A DNA stretch of 64,000 nucleotides from Begonia masoniana (GCA_022432975.1 CM039503.1:41646869-41710868); one strand, 5' to 3'. Counted from the first letter of the stretch, positions 22,656-34,123 are shown. Notes: a model not told the origin generated them from the sequence alone. Translations and numbers: made by a program.

Positions 22656-22685
22656 GAATATTCCTTCCGAAACCATCTATAAAAG
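22656..22685 (+). promoter_or_regulatory. P1BS site and TATA box of PPCK copy 1
   Basis: GAATATTC (22656-22663) matches the PHR1-binding consensus GNATATNC and is palindromic. TATAAAAG follows at 22678-22685, about 52 bases before the ATG. PPCK genes are known phosphate-starvation targets, which makes the site credible. Its position right next to the TATA box is seen directly; binding is inference. Confidence 0.6.
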
Positions 22686-22736
22686 AGCGGCTTGCCGTTC
22701 AGATCCTGATTTGTTAGCAAACAGAGGAAAACAGTA

Positions 22737-24066
22737 ATGAGCGACGCATTGAAGATAGACTACGGACTTCACGAAGAGATCGGCCGGGGAAGATTTGGCG
22801 TCGTTTTCCGCTGTACTTCTGCGGATTCTGGTAATTCCTACGCCGTGAAGACTATTGATAAACGAATCGTCTCTGCCGGAGATTCCCTCGACGCGCAATG
22901 CCTTTCAACGGAGCCTAAAATCCTCCGACTTCTATCCCCTCATCCCTACATTCTTTCTCTTCACGATCTTTACGAGGATGATTCTCACCTCCATATGGTC
23001 ATCGATCTCTGCTCTAACTCCGATCTTTACCACCGAGTCACGCACGGCCTCGTCTCCGAGTCTTTTGCTGCATCCGTCATCTCACAGCTCATGCAAGCTG
23101 TTTCTCACTGTCACCGCCTCGGAATCGCTCACCGCGATATCAAGCCGGATAATATTTTGTTCGACGAGAGGGATAACGTGAAGCTCGCTGATTTCGGATC
23201 GGCGGAGTTTTTCGAACAAGGACAGGAATCGATGAGCGGGATCGTCGGAACGCCGTACTACGTGGCGCCTGAGGTGCTTTCAGGAAAAAATTATGGCGAA
23301 AAGGTTGACGTTTGGAGTGCCGGCGTTGTTTTGTACGTTATGCTGGCGGGATTTCCGCCTTTTCAAGGAGATTCGGCTGTCGAGATCTTCCAGGCTGTGC
23401 TCAGAGCGAACTTGAGGTTTCCGTCTTCTGTTTTCTCATCGATTTCGCCGGCCGCCAAGGATCTGCTTCGGAGGATGCTCTGTAAGGAAGTTTCCAGACG
23501 ATTCTCCGCCGACCAAGTCCTAAGTAAGTCCCCTTGATTTTCTTTAATTATTTCAGCGATTCCTCTTTTTGTTGCTGAAAAACTGATAGGGAAACTAAAA
23601 ATACTACAAATTAGTCACAATTTATAGTAATTCTACAAGAAATAAAGTTCAATTAAATGTCAATTCGGCTCTTGATTATTGCCATTCATAATTAGGTTCG
23701 ATTAACCTCCTATTCCTCATCTTTGTTCCCCAATTTCAAGATTTTTTTTTTTAAATAGCAAATTGAAATTGCCGAAGCAAATTTAGTATGCAGCGGCGAT
23801 TACATAAGAATTTTCTCTACTACTTTCATCTTGAGTTAATTTGATCACTTGGATTAAGTTATGATATTAGTATCTAATTAAAGATCAAACAGAAACATAA
23901 TTTGTTGAAGCAGATGACTAACAGTTGTTACTTATTGTGGGCCACAGGACACCCATGGATAACAAGCTGCGGAGGCGGAGTACCAGATTTTGAGTGCTCA
24001 AAGTTTTCGGATGAACATAAAAAGGGGAATATATTGGAAAGTAGTTTTTCCCACCTAGTCGTTTGA
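22737..24066 (+). CDS. PPCK: Phosphoenolpyruvate carboxylase kinase, tandem copy 1
   Basis: Exons 22737-23523 and 23948-24066 give 301 residues. The intron (GTAAGT...CACAG) splits the Arg codon of RHPWI near the C terminus, the position known in plant PPCK genes. The protein is essentially one Ser/Thr kinase domain: glycine loop GRGRFGVV (16-23), Lys38, catalytic HRDIKPDN (Asp134), DFG 152-154, activation segment GTPYYVAPE (171-179). There are no EF hands and no autoinhibitory region, so it is not a CDPK. PPCK phosphorylates the N-terminal serine of PEP carboxylase in the cytosol and relieves malate inhibition; activity is set mainly by expression. The C-terminal tail after HPWI is about 35 residues, longer than in many PPCKs. 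It is duplicated about 3.15 kb downstream. Confidence 0.92.
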
Positions 24067-25560
24067 TTGGTCTCTTTAGCTAATTAGGCTTTTATTCAGG
24101 TTTGTGCCTTGTTGTACATAGCCTTGGATATGACGAGTTTGCTTTTCTTTTTGCGGGGAGATGATTCTTTCTGTACTGCTTTTAGCAGAGTTTTAATGCC
24201 TCCATGAACATCATCTTTCAGCAAACTTGAAGTGTTAATAGATTATTTCATTCTGTGTAGACGCAATGAGAATACGATAACTGGATGGTGGCATATATGA
24301 TAAGGCAACCTCCCTTTCCGGGAGAGTCGTCCGTAGTTATTATTTTAATTCTAAAAAGACATTTTAACTGACCAATAATGTTCTTTTTAATGAAATTAAT
24401 AGATACTCTAAAAGAGCATTCTTTACACGGATAAAAATAGTGCAATTTAAGTGATAATTTTAAATAATAAAACTCTTAGATGCGTTTCATTAAAAACTAA
24501 ATTATGGTTTTGGGAGACAAATATCTTAATTTAAAAAATAATAATGTTAATCCATAACAGTTGCCGGTTCATGTGTGGAATGGAATCTAGAGAGTGGGAC
24601 CCGCATGCTTTGAATCGTAGGGGCAGAGAGTGGGACGCACATACTAATGACCCTGAAAGGCTCCACACTTTTTGTCTTGCACGTGATTGGGTCTACCCTC
24701 CGTCATTCATGTTATATGTAATTAGTCTTCTGATTATAATTATTGATAAGTTGAAAGGGCTTGTTCATCTATTTAAGAACCCAACCCAAACACTATCGTT
24801 GTTCTAAATATTTCACGATTATAATTATAAATTAAAGTTTACATATCTAACCTCGTCTAAGGAAATAAAATTTCATATCCGAAGCTCGAAAGCATAGATT
24901 TTTTTTTCATACTCAATTTATTTTATTCGAGAGACGCGTTCTCAACTAATGATACTTTTTTTTTATATTAAAATATATTTTTTTAAAATCAATGACAAAA
25001 CGTCACTATTTTTTCTCTCAATGGTAGTCAAGTTCATCATTATGACTCCAAGTTGCCACTAGTAATCAGAACTCCCAAAATATCTTTTAAATTTTTGTGT
25101 GGATAAAAAACTTTTTTAAATTCGATACTAGATTTTTCAAATTAGATTTGATAGTTTGTTTTTCGATAAGATTTAGATTTCATTTTTTGAAAATGAAATC
25201 CCATTTTTCAAGGCTAATTAAAATCTTTTCAAAAAATTATTTCCATCTAATTTGATATCTAATTTCCCAGTCAATTACTATATTAAATGATAAAAGCAAT
25301 ATCGAAATAGAAATAGCAAAAAGAGAAAACAAATACATATTTTAAATTGCCGCCTAACTCTACCTTCCACCGCGTTTGACATTGTTTTTGGAAGACTAAA
25401 AGTGCTTATTTAATAATTTAATAATTTTAATGGTCAAGAAGTCTTTGATAATAAAAAAAAAAGGTATTTTTTTTTTTTAAATACAATAATGTATATACAA
25501 GTTGAAAAAAAGGAAAAGTAAAAGCCAAAGATCCCACCTTACTAAACCTATTAAAGTAGA
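24067..25560. other. Spacer between PPCK copies
   Basis: The first 170 bases are the 3' flank of copy 1, which is repeated after copy 2 (for example CTTTTAGCAGAGTTTTAA and GCCATGAACATCATCTTT). The rest is AT-rich with poly-A/T runs and no gene. The repeated upstream block resumes at about 25561 (GACAGATACGCAGAGAGG), matching 22317. Confidence 0.6.
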
Positions 25561-25847
25561 GACAGATACGCAGAGAGGGAAGCGTAGGTTACATTGAAAA
25601 GAGAACGTGCCTATCAAAATAATATTTTCCTTTTTTTATTAATAATTAATAAATAATAGGAATTGTTTAAGAAAAATGGCGTTCGCCTGTCGTCCTACTA
25701 GGGACGGACATAGGACTTGTATAATCCTACGGCCATCATTCTCAATCTTAACGATTATTTCGGATTTGTTCAACACGTGGCGGATTCTAAATGGATCATT
25801 GAGCACCCAAATATTCCTTCCCAAACTATCTGTAAGAGGAGAGCACC

Positions 25848-25850
25848 ATG
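25848..25850 (+). promoter_or_regulatory. Upstream ATG in the leader of PPCK copy 2
   Basis: GCACCATGCC at 25843-25852 provides an ATG in good context 43 bases before the annotated PPCK start and out of frame with it. Its frame runs past the PPCK ATG. Copy 1 has no equivalent. If transcribed it would compete for initiation. Confidence 0.45.
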
Positions 25851-25890
25851 CCCTGCACATTCTACTTTGTTAGCAGACTGAGTGGGAGTA

Positions 25891-27169
25891 ATGAGCGACG
25901 CATTGAGGATACATTACGGACTTCACGAAGAGATCGGCCGGGGAAGATTTGGCGTCGTTTTCAGCTGTACTTCTGCCGATTCTGGTAATTCCTACGCCGT
26001 GAAGACTATTGATAAGCGAATCGTCTTCGCCGGAGATTCCCTCGACGCGCAATGTCTGTCGACGGAGCCTAAAATTCTCCGACTTCTATCCCCTCATCCC
26101 TACATTCTTTCTCTTCACGATCTTTACGAAGATGATTCTCACCTCCATATGGTCATCGATCTCTGCTCTAACTCCGATCTTTACCACCGAGTCACGCACG
26201 GCCTCGTCTCCGAGTCTTTTGGTGCATCCGTCATCTCACAGCTCATGCAAGCTGTTTCTCACTGTCACCGCCTCGGAATCGCTCACCGCGATATCAAGCC
26301 GGATAACATTCTGTTCGACGAGAGGGATAACGTGAAGCTATCTGATTTCGGATCGGCGGAGTTTTTCGAACAAGGACAGGAATCTATGAGCGGGATCGTC
26401 GGAACGCCGTACTACGTGGCACCTGAGGTGCTTTCAGGAAAAAATTACGGCGAAAAGGTTGACGTTTGGAGTGCCGGCGTTGTTTTGTACGTTATGCTGG
26501 CGGGATTTCCGCCTTTTCAAGGAGATTCGGCTGTCGAGATCTTCCAGGCTGTGCTCAGAGCGAACTTGAGGTTTCCGTCTTCTGTTTTCTCATCGATTTC
26601 GCCGGCCGCCAAGGATCTGCTTCGGAGGATGCTCTGTAAGGAAGTCTCCAGACGATTCTCCGCCGACCAAGTCCTAAGTAAGTCCCCTAGATTTTCTTTA
26701 ATTATTTCAGCGATTCCTCTTTTTGTAGCTGAAAAACTTATAGTAATTCGACAAGAAATACAGTTCAGTTAATGTTAATTTGGCACTTGGCAACAGCTGT
26801 TCGTTATTAGGTTCGATTGACCTCTATTCCTCATCTTTTTCCCCTAATTTCAAGATTTTTTTTTTGAAAAAAGAAAAGTAAATGCAATAGCAGATTGAAA
26901 TTTCTGAAGCTGATTTAAAACTTCAGCCGCGATTACATGTGAATTTTCTCTACTACTTCCCTTCTGGAGTTGCTTTTGTCACTTGGTTTATCATTTTTCG
27001 TAACTAATTAAAGATCAAACAGAAACGTAATATGTTGTTACTTATTGTAGGACACTCTTGGATAACAAGCTGCGGAGGAAAAGAACCAGATTTTGAGAGC
27101 TCAAAGTTTTCCAATGAACATAAGAAGGGGAATATATTAGAGAGCAGTTTTTCCCATCTAGTAGTTTGA
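25891..27169 (+). CDS. PPCK: Phosphoenolpyruvate carboxylase kinase, tandem copy 2
   Basis: Exons 25891-26677 and 27051-27169 have exactly the same lengths (787 and 119 bases) and splice phase as copy 1 and give 301 residues. All kinase residues are kept (GRGRFGVV, Lys38, HRDIKPDN, DFG, GTPYYVAPE). Differences from copy 1 include K6R, D8H, R25S, S47F, A111G, A151S, HPWI to HSWI, and changes in the tail (GVPDFEC to KEPDFES). The coding sequence is intact, so the enzyme should be active if made. The promoter has diverged more: the P1BS site reads AAATATTC instead of GAATATTC, the TATA position reads TGTAAGAG, and there is an upstream ATG. Expression is thus likely reduced or re-wired. Confidence 0.9.
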
Positions 27170-27651
27170 TTGATGATCTCTTCAGCTAATTAGGCGTTTC
27201 TTAAGGTTTGTGCCTTCCTGTACATAGGCTTGGATATGATGTTATCTTTATGGGGGAGAATGACTCCATTTTGTCTGTGCTGTGCTTTTAGCAGAGTTTT
27301 AACGCCGCCATGAACATCATCTTTCCACCAAGCTTTTAGTGTTAATAGGTTATTATTTTTCCCTCAAAATTAAATTATTTGAACTTCACCCATTTTCATT
27401 GTCTAGTGTAGTGTAATTGCGCAACGGGAATTCGATTACAGCAATAATGGGGCTTATATGATAATGCCTCGGACTTTTACCCCACAGTTGTCCGTATTTA
27501 TCGGTTGTTATTCCCTGTCACTGAATATCATAAATTCAAACCCTAAATACTTTTTTAAACAAAATAATGAAATTTCGAATTTTCAACTTTAAAATTTTAT
27601 TTGAATAATATGACCTCAAACTTTCAACAAATTATAATTTAAAAAAACCGC
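27170..27651. other. PPCK copy 2 3' flank up to the MULE border
   Basis: The 3' UTR-like sequence is shared with the end of copy 1 to about 27350, followed by AT-rich sequence. No gene. The exact MULE end and its 9-bp target duplication could not be resolved here. Confidence 0.5.
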
Positions 27652-28075
27652 GAGCTCCTCTATGCTTTCCAGACAAAATCGCGAACTCCTTCCAGAGCGC
27701 TCCAGCCCGAAATCCTCCCTCCCTCTCCGTTTTTCCCATTTTCTAGTTTTCAGAGTAGAGCTCCAGCCCGAAAGTCGTGAAGCTCTGATTTTTTCAGAAA
27801 GCACCCGACGCTCCTACGAAGCTCTGATTTTCGCTTCCCACTCAGGTTTGTTATTGTTTTTTTTCTCCTCCTTTAATAATGATTAAGACTTTGAATCCTA
27901 AGTTTCTAATAATAAGCTTAAGTTGTTAAGTTTGAATGGAAATTGTTGTTTTGTGTTTATGCCAGACAGGCAACCCTCTCCGTTTTTTTCATTTTCACCG
28001 TATGTTCGTGCTGTTGTGTGTCATTGTCAAGGAATGATTCAGTAGCATTTATTTGAGGAAAATGAATGGAAATTT
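27652..28075 (+). repeat. Left terminal inverted repeat of the MULE
   Basis: Matches the reverse complement of about 32875-33450, including TCTCCGTTTTTCCCATTTTC and the CCGTATGTTCGTG block. It probably contains the transposase promoter, as in other MULEs with long TIRs. Reading frames predicted inside it (27616-27886) occur in both TIR copies and are repeat shadows. Confidence 0.85.
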
Positions 28076-28702
28076 TTGTTCTGTTGTTGTCAAGGAATAT
28101 TTTTATATTCCCTCACATGTAATTTAATGTTTTTTTGACTCAACTCATTGACAAAATAACTACTAGTGAGATCATTATACATTTTAGACTTAAATGAATC
28201 TCGGGATCTCACAGTTATACAAAATATTCTCATAATAATTAGATAGTTGTTTCAAATTAATTCTCATGATTTTTTTAACTATAACGTGATTATATTAGGC
28301 TGCATAAAACTACTCTGTTTTGAACTATCTTAGACTGCATAAAACTACTCTGTTTTGAAAATACAAGAAATAATAGAAAAATCATATCCACCACCCTGAT
28401 GTTTGTATGACATAAAGTATTATGAAGAGGGTTTGGAATAGAACCAAAAACTGAACCTTTTTTTTTTCTTCGCAGTTTGATTTTTGAAGTTTTGAATTGT
28501 TTGGATTTTATTATTTACACTTGGTTTTTTGTTTAATTTTCATCGATTTGATCACTTTGTTGGCTCAATTGTGGAAATTTTGATTGGTTCGAAGATTATT
28601 ATGTAATTTTCAAACTTTGATTGGTTCGAAGATTTTTATTGCTTGCTTGCCTTTGCATAGTATGAATTAATTGATTGTCATTTTGTCTAACAGGAAATTC
28701 TA

Positions 28703-31305
28703 ATGGCTGAATTTTCACTGGAATTCAATTTTGGTGGTAAATTCGTCTTAAGAAAGGGCGCACAATATGTGGGAGGCAAAAAGGAAGTTGTTGACAATTG
28801 TGATGGAGATTTATTGTCCATAATTGAGATCCATGATATGTTGAAAGAGATAAGAGTACTTAAATGGAAGGAGCTGCATTATTGTGTGTCGGGGTATGGG
28901 CTGACGGAGGGCTTGAGGAATCTCAGAACTGACGAAGATATACTTGCAATGGTAAAATCGGTAAATTATAAGAGATATGTGAAAGTATATGTGGAAGACA
29001 TCAACAACAAGGACCAAGTTGGTGAAGGGAGTAGTAGTGTCTGTGGTGAGGATGAAATTCTTGGTAATTTAGCTATGGTTGTTTATGAAGGGGATATTGA
29101 TAATGAGGAGGATGCTAAAAATTTTGAGTACGATGAGTTCGAAATGGAAGAGGATGAGTATGAGGATGATGATGAGCATGAGGATGATGATGAGGATGAG
29201 GATGAGGAAGTTGACGATGAGGAGGATAATGGTGTGGATGATGATGGCAAGGATCATGAGGATGATGATGGCGAGGATGATGGTGTGGATGATGATGGCG
29301 AGGATCATGAGGAGGATGATGGCGATGTGGAGCAGGTACATGTCAATGTCAATAGTTATGAAGAAGAAGGAAGTGAAGGTAGCTTCGACAATGCTGCTGA
29401 TTCAAGAGAAGGTAAGATACCTTTGGATCTTGGCATGACTTTTAGTTCATTGGCAAAACTCAAAGATATTGTGAAGAAATACGTTGTTAAGCATGGTTAT
29501 GGGATTCGGTTTGTAAAAAGTGAGGAGACGAGACTAAGAGAAGTATGTATGGATGGTTGTCATTGGGTGCTGCATGCATCCAAATTAAACAGCAAAGAAA
29601 GTTTCCAAATAAGGACGCTCAAGTATAATCACAATTGTGCACGGATAGTGCGAAATAGAATGGCTTCATCAAAGTGGATTGCTCAGGAGTACTTACCGAG
29701 GTTTAAGAGCCAACCAGATTGGAACATTTCATCCATTATTGAAACTGTGCAGAGGGAATTAGGCGTAACCATTACACTGATCTTGGCTTACAGAGCCCGA
29801 CGCAAAGCTAGGATGATGAATGATGGTAATGCAGAGGAGCAATACAAACTTTTATGGCATTATGCAGCTGAGATTCACAGGTCTAATCCTGGGAGCACAT
29901 TCGTCGTTGAATTACAGGAGGTGCCTCAGTCACAATTGCGTAGATTCCGGAGAGCTTACATGTGTTTACGTGCATGTAAAGACGGATTGTTAGCTGCAAG
30001 AAGACGCGTGATATGTTTGGATGGATGTCATTTGAAAGGAGCCTGTACAGGACAACTACTTACAGCTGTATCAATCGACGGGAATGATGGATTATATCCA
30101 GTAGTCGTTGCAGTCGTGGAGAGTGAGTGTAAAGACTCGTGGAAATGGTTTCTGCAACAATTGTTGAATGACATAATAAGGGCCGACGATCTAACATGGA
30201 CTTTCATTTGTGATCAACAAAAGGTATTACAAAAAATTTCAATTTACATTTTGACTGTATTTGCTTTTAATTTTATAACTGTTATCTTTTCATTTTTGTA
30301 GGGGTTGGTTCCTGCTTTGAGGAGCTGGTGCCCCATCATGAGCATCGATTTTGCTTGAGGCACTTACACAGTAATTTCAAGAACAAGTTTCCTGGAAAAA
30401 TGTATAAGGAAGTCATATGGAAAGCTTCAATGGCGATGACGGAACAGGCATTCAAGCGAGAAATGAAGAAATTAGAAGCAATGAACAAGGCAGCCTATAC
30501 AGCTTGGAGTAAAACAGATCCAAAGTATTGGTCGAAGCATGCCTTTAGTCCGATTTCAAAATGTGATATGAGGCTGAACAACTTAAGTGAGTGTTTTATC
30601 GCTTTGATTTTGTCTGCTCGGGACAAGCCTATTTTGACTTTATTTGAGCAGATACGGAAGATTCTAATGACAAAAATACCAGAGAAGCAAAAAGAAATGC
30701 AGGAGTGTACGGGATTAGTATGTCCTCGCATAAAAACTAAGCTTACAAAGTTAGAATATGTTTCACGAAACTGGTCCCATATAGCTGCAGGAGGGAATCG
30801 GTTCGAGGTCTCTAACGGCAATGAGCAATATACCGTGGACTTCAATACTCTAAGTTGCAGTTGCTTTGCGTGGACTCTATTAGGAATTCCTTGTGTTCAC
30901 TCAATTCCTTGCATCAGGTATTTGAGACGAGATGTTGAGGAGTATGTGCACGAACATTACCATAGACGAACCTTCTTACATATGTATTCCCAATACGTTG
31001 CTCCGGTTAATGGGATGAGTATGTGGCCAGAGATTCCTTCACCTAAAATCATCGCACCATTACAAAAAAAACAGCCAGGTAGACCACGGAAGAAGAGAAT
31101 TAGAGACGCCGATGAGCCTGAAAGCAGTACAAATGTCTCTAAAAAGAATAGAGTGATGAGATGCTCTAAGTGCAATGGGGTGGGACATAATGTCAGGAGG
31201 TGCGAAGGAGTTAATTCTAACACATCTACACCAACTATACGTGGAGCTGTAAGCGGAAGGGGAAGAGGCCGAGGAAGAGAAAGCGGAAGAGGCCGAGGGG
31301 TCTAA
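28703..31305 (+). pseudogene. MULE transposase (mudrA-like), one intron, frameshifted
   Basis: Exon 1 is 28703-30223 (507 codons), then a 78-base GT-AG intron (30224-30301), then 30302-31305. Order: PB1-like N terminus of MULE proteins (about 1-95), a long Asp/Glu-rich stretch (about 130-220), a zinc-containing MuDR DNA-binding domain (CMDGCHWVLHASK...HNC), and the MULE DDE catalytic domain (DGCHLKGACTGQLLTAVSID with the first Asp, FICDQQKG with the second). After the intron come HRFCLRHLHSNFKNK, a SWIM finger (CSCFAWTLLGIPCVHSI), a CCHC knuckle (CSKCNGVGHNVRRC) and an RG-rich end. Phase-0 splicing enters GLVPA correctly, but the frame is lost by one missing base at about 30314-30320, with all downstream homology in the other frame. 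Unless this is a sequence error, no full transposase is made. Confidence 0.88.
30224..30301 (+). other. Intron in the MULE transposase
   Basis: Starts GTATTA, ends TTTTTGTAG, AT-rich, 78 bases. Removing it joins DQQK to GLVPA, matching the DxQKGL motif order of MULE transposases. The predicted readthrough end of the upstream frame in this intron is an artefact. Confidence 0.75.
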
Positions 31306-32163
31306 ATGCATTTTCAATTGTGTCTTTGGTGTTTGCACTAATTTGGTATTTACACTTTGGCCTCTTAATGAATCTTATGTATGTCTACACTACATTTTAT
31401 AAATGCATTTTATAATGATGGATCATTTCATTTCGTTTTCGCAGGTAGGAGAGCCGTTGAGGGAAGATGGACCAATTTCAGAAATGGATCATTTCATTTT
31501 GTTTGTTGTGGGTCCTTTCTTATGTTAATGAGGAACCAGAAATGACACTTGCAAGAATCTAAAATTTTCAATTGTTTTTAGTATTTGCACTTTGGCCTCT
31601 TATTGAATTTTACGTATGTCTAAATGCATTTTGTAATGATGGATCATTTCATTTCGTATTCGCAGGTGGGAGATCTGTTGAGGGAAGATGGACTAATTTT
31701 AGAAATGGAGCATTTTATTTTGTTTGTTGTGGGTCATTTCCTATGTCAGAAATGACACTTTTCTATGTCACACTACATTTTGAAGAGACGTTTTAATTGT
31801 TTATAGGTGAAATCAGTTTACATTTTATGGGTGAAGTCAGTTTATGTTTTCAAATCTTGCAACTCCTCCACCACTAGATGCAGTTCCTGCGATGATACCC
31901 ACATGAATCCATTTTCAGCCTCCCAATTGCTGGTTGTTGATCTAGAGGCTGCCTCGCCCACCCACTTTGGCCACAAATAGAAGAAGATACAGAAGTACAA
32001 ACATGAGGAGAAGACTTATGAATCATAGAATGAGATTTAATTCCGAGCGCTTCTACCATCAACAAATAAAAACACCAAAACATGAATCCCATCAATCAAC
32101 TACAAGTCTTCATTGTCATTTCCTTGATTGTTAAACATAAGCTACCAACAAACATACACTAAA
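31306..32163. other. Spacer between the two convergent MULE genes
   Basis: Holds a diverged tandem duplication: a block with GATGGATCATTTCATTTCG, GCAGGTAGGAGA and GTTGAGGGAAGATGGAC occurs at about 31416-31530 and again at about 31636-31745. No supported gene. Both genes end into this spacer, so it should contain both terminators. Confidence 0.55.
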
Positions 32164-32673
32164 TTACATAGTCATATAAACATAAGCTACAAACAATACA
32201 ATTGTAAATAACCACAACTGTAAATACATTGCACTTTTTTTCTTCCACTTATTCAACATAGCTTCCTGGATTTGCTCCATGCTTTCTATTTTTGATCGTA
32301 ACCCATTAATTATATCTTTCTCCCTCAATCCCATGTCTGCATCGTACCATGAAAAAAAATTGCATACTCTTGATTTCACCTGTAACAAATCGCATGTTAT
32401 ATTGTATAATTACAAATTAACATCATAATTAACATTATATTACCGCATAGTATTGACAGCCAAAAAATCTTCTACCAGGATTCTTCGGTGTCCATGATGT
32501 ACGAAGATGAGCTCTTGCATTGCAAAAACATTTAATATTTGACAACACCTCCAAATTATCTACAAAATGACACAATGAATATTGTATAATTACAAACACC
32601 ACTTATTTAAAGAATAATGGGAACCTATACCGATAGCACCTTCATTCCTTTGCGATGCATGCAAAGAAGCCAT
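32164..32673 (-). CDS. Small GRF-zinc-finger protein with C-terminal membrane segment, carried by the MULE
   Basis: Three exons on the minus strand, 32631-32673, 32444-32559 and 32164-32379, with GT-AG introns and consistent phases, give 124 residues. Residues about 22-64 form a GRF-type zinc finger: CFCNARAHLRTSWTPKNPGR, then RFFGCQYY, and CNFFSWYD after the second intron, with cysteines at the positions of zf-GRF proteins. A charged helix follows (IESMEQIQEAMLNKWKKK), then a hydrophobic stretch (LQLWLFTIVLFVAYVYM) that looks like one transmembrane segment. GRF fingers bind single-stranded nucleic acid in other proteins. Many plants encode short proteins of this layout with unknown role. Here the gene lies inside the MULE inverted repeats, convergent with the transposase. 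It is uninterrupted. Confidence 0.82.
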
Positions 32674-32874
32674 TGTCAATCAGATTATCTCAACAACACC
32701 TACACCTCGAGCTCTACCCTACCAGAACAAATCCATCTAAAAACCATTAGAATTCATCTACTTCCACCTCATCCCACTGGGAAGACATGATCTCTACTAA
32801 ATTATCAACGCAGAAGGGTGGTTCTAATACAATTTGCCATATCAATACAATAAAAGACAGAATTAATGAAAATA

Positions 32875-33450
32875 TTCCTTGACAACAACAGAACAACAAT
32901 TTCCATTCATTTTCCTCAAATAAAGGCTACTGAAGTATTCCTTGACAATGACACACCACAACACGAACATACGGTGAAAATGAGAAAAACGGAGAGGGTT
33001 GCCTGTCTGGCATAAACACAGAACAACAATTTCCATTCATTTTCCTTAAATAAAGGTTACTGAATCATTCCTTGACAATGACATACCACAACACGAACAT
33101 ACGGTGAAAATGGGAAAAACGGAGAGGGTTGCCTGTTTGGCATAAACACAGAACAACAATTTCCATTCAAACTTAACAACTTAAGCTTATTATTAGAAAC
33201 TTAGGATTCAAAGTCTTAATCATTGTTAAAGGAGGAGAAAAAAAACAATAACAAACCTGAGTAGGAAGCAAAAATCGGAGCTTCGTAGGAGCGTCGGGTG
33301 CTTTCTGGAAAAATTGGAGCTTCACGACTTTCGGGTTGGAGCTCTGCTCTGGAAACTGGAAAATGGGAAAAACGGAGAGGGAAGGAGGATTTCAGGCTGG
33401 AGCGCTCTGGAAGGAGTTCGCGATTTCGTCTGGAAAGCAGAGAGGAGATC
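32875..33450 (-). repeat. Right terminal inverted repeat of the MULE with internal 128-bp duplication
   Basis: Inverted match to 27652-28075. The inner part is duplicated in tandem: the block from GAACAACAATTTCCATTCAT through CATACGGTGAAAATG and GGTTGCCTGT occurs at about 32888-33015 and again at about 33026-33140 with few changes. Probably also contains the promoter of the GRF gene. Confidence 0.82.
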
Positions 33451-33530
33451 ACGATTTTGTCTGGAATGAGGAAATCGAAGAGGAATTGGGGATTTATGGT
33501 TTCGTCTGGAAAGGATAAGTGTTTTTCCTT

Positions 33531-34123
33531 TTGATTATTTAGTCTGCACGTGCATTAACGTAGGGATTTAACAGAAATTTTTAAAAGGTTTAAATTGATA
33601 ACGAAATGACAGTACAAGGTTCACTTTGCTGATTTTTTTAGTACAGAGGGTGAATTGAAAAAAAGTGTATAGTACAGAGTTCAAATTGATAATTTCCCTA
33701 ATTTTTATTATAATATCCATACAGTTTAATTTCAAATGAAGTAAAACAGAGGAAAAGTAGCCAAAATCTAAGCTAAACCAACTAAAACTCACCCCAAATC
33801 GAGTTCAATCCAACTCAAATCAAAGCCTAAACCGATAAATCTTAAATCAAAATCAAATCATAACCAAACCGAGTAAAATAAAAAAAAATGTTAATTTTGT
33901 TAAAAAGAGTTCAAAATGTATAAGAAAGATTATTGATAAAATAATTGAAGTTATTTATGTAGTAATTAATAACGTAACTTAGTAGTCCTATAACTGAACA
34001 AGTGATAAAGTTCCATAAAAATAATAAAATATTTAATATTACTCCTACTAAATTATTTACATAAATGCAAATCTTTGCTGCGAAACTTCAACCAAATTCA
34101 AATGCTTCAATTTAATTAATTAA
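33531..34123. other. Intergenic, MULE to PHT1
   Basis: AT-rich 3' flank of the PHT1 gene; no gene seen. A TTAATTAATTAATTAATTC run lies just beyond the PHT1 stop (about 34112-34130). Confidence 0.5.

Larger units (their letters stand above)
27652..33450 (+). mobile_element. Two-gene Mutator-like element with long terminal inverted repeats
   Basis: 27652-about 28075 is the inverted copy of about 32875-33450, with roughly 90% or better match by eye. Both contain GCTTTCCAGAC, TCGCGAACTCCTTCCAGAGC and AGCACCCGACGCTCCTACGA. The right inner repeat has an extra tandem copy of about 128 bp (two copies in 32885-33145). The element carries a mudrA-type transposase on the plus strand and a GRF-zinc-finger gene on the minus strand, tail to tail. 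A stretch of about 80 bp beyond the right border (33451-33530) repeats a TTTCGTCTGGAAA motif of the inverted repeat, so the true right end may lie near 33530 and the left end may be truncated. Confidence 0.88.

Noticed and set aside
22855..23181. Alternative-frame protein inside PPCK copy 1 (also in copy 2 at 26009)
   Set aside because: Out-of-frame shadow of a well-supported kinase; conserved only because the copies are recent duplicates.
27616..27886. Small gene at the left MULE end
   Set aside because: The frame is repeated in inverted form at 33216-33534; it is TIR sequence.
29069..29438. Met/Arg-rich and Ile/Leu-rich frames opposite the transposase
   Set aside because: Shadows of the GAT/GAG-rich acidic region of the MULE transposase.
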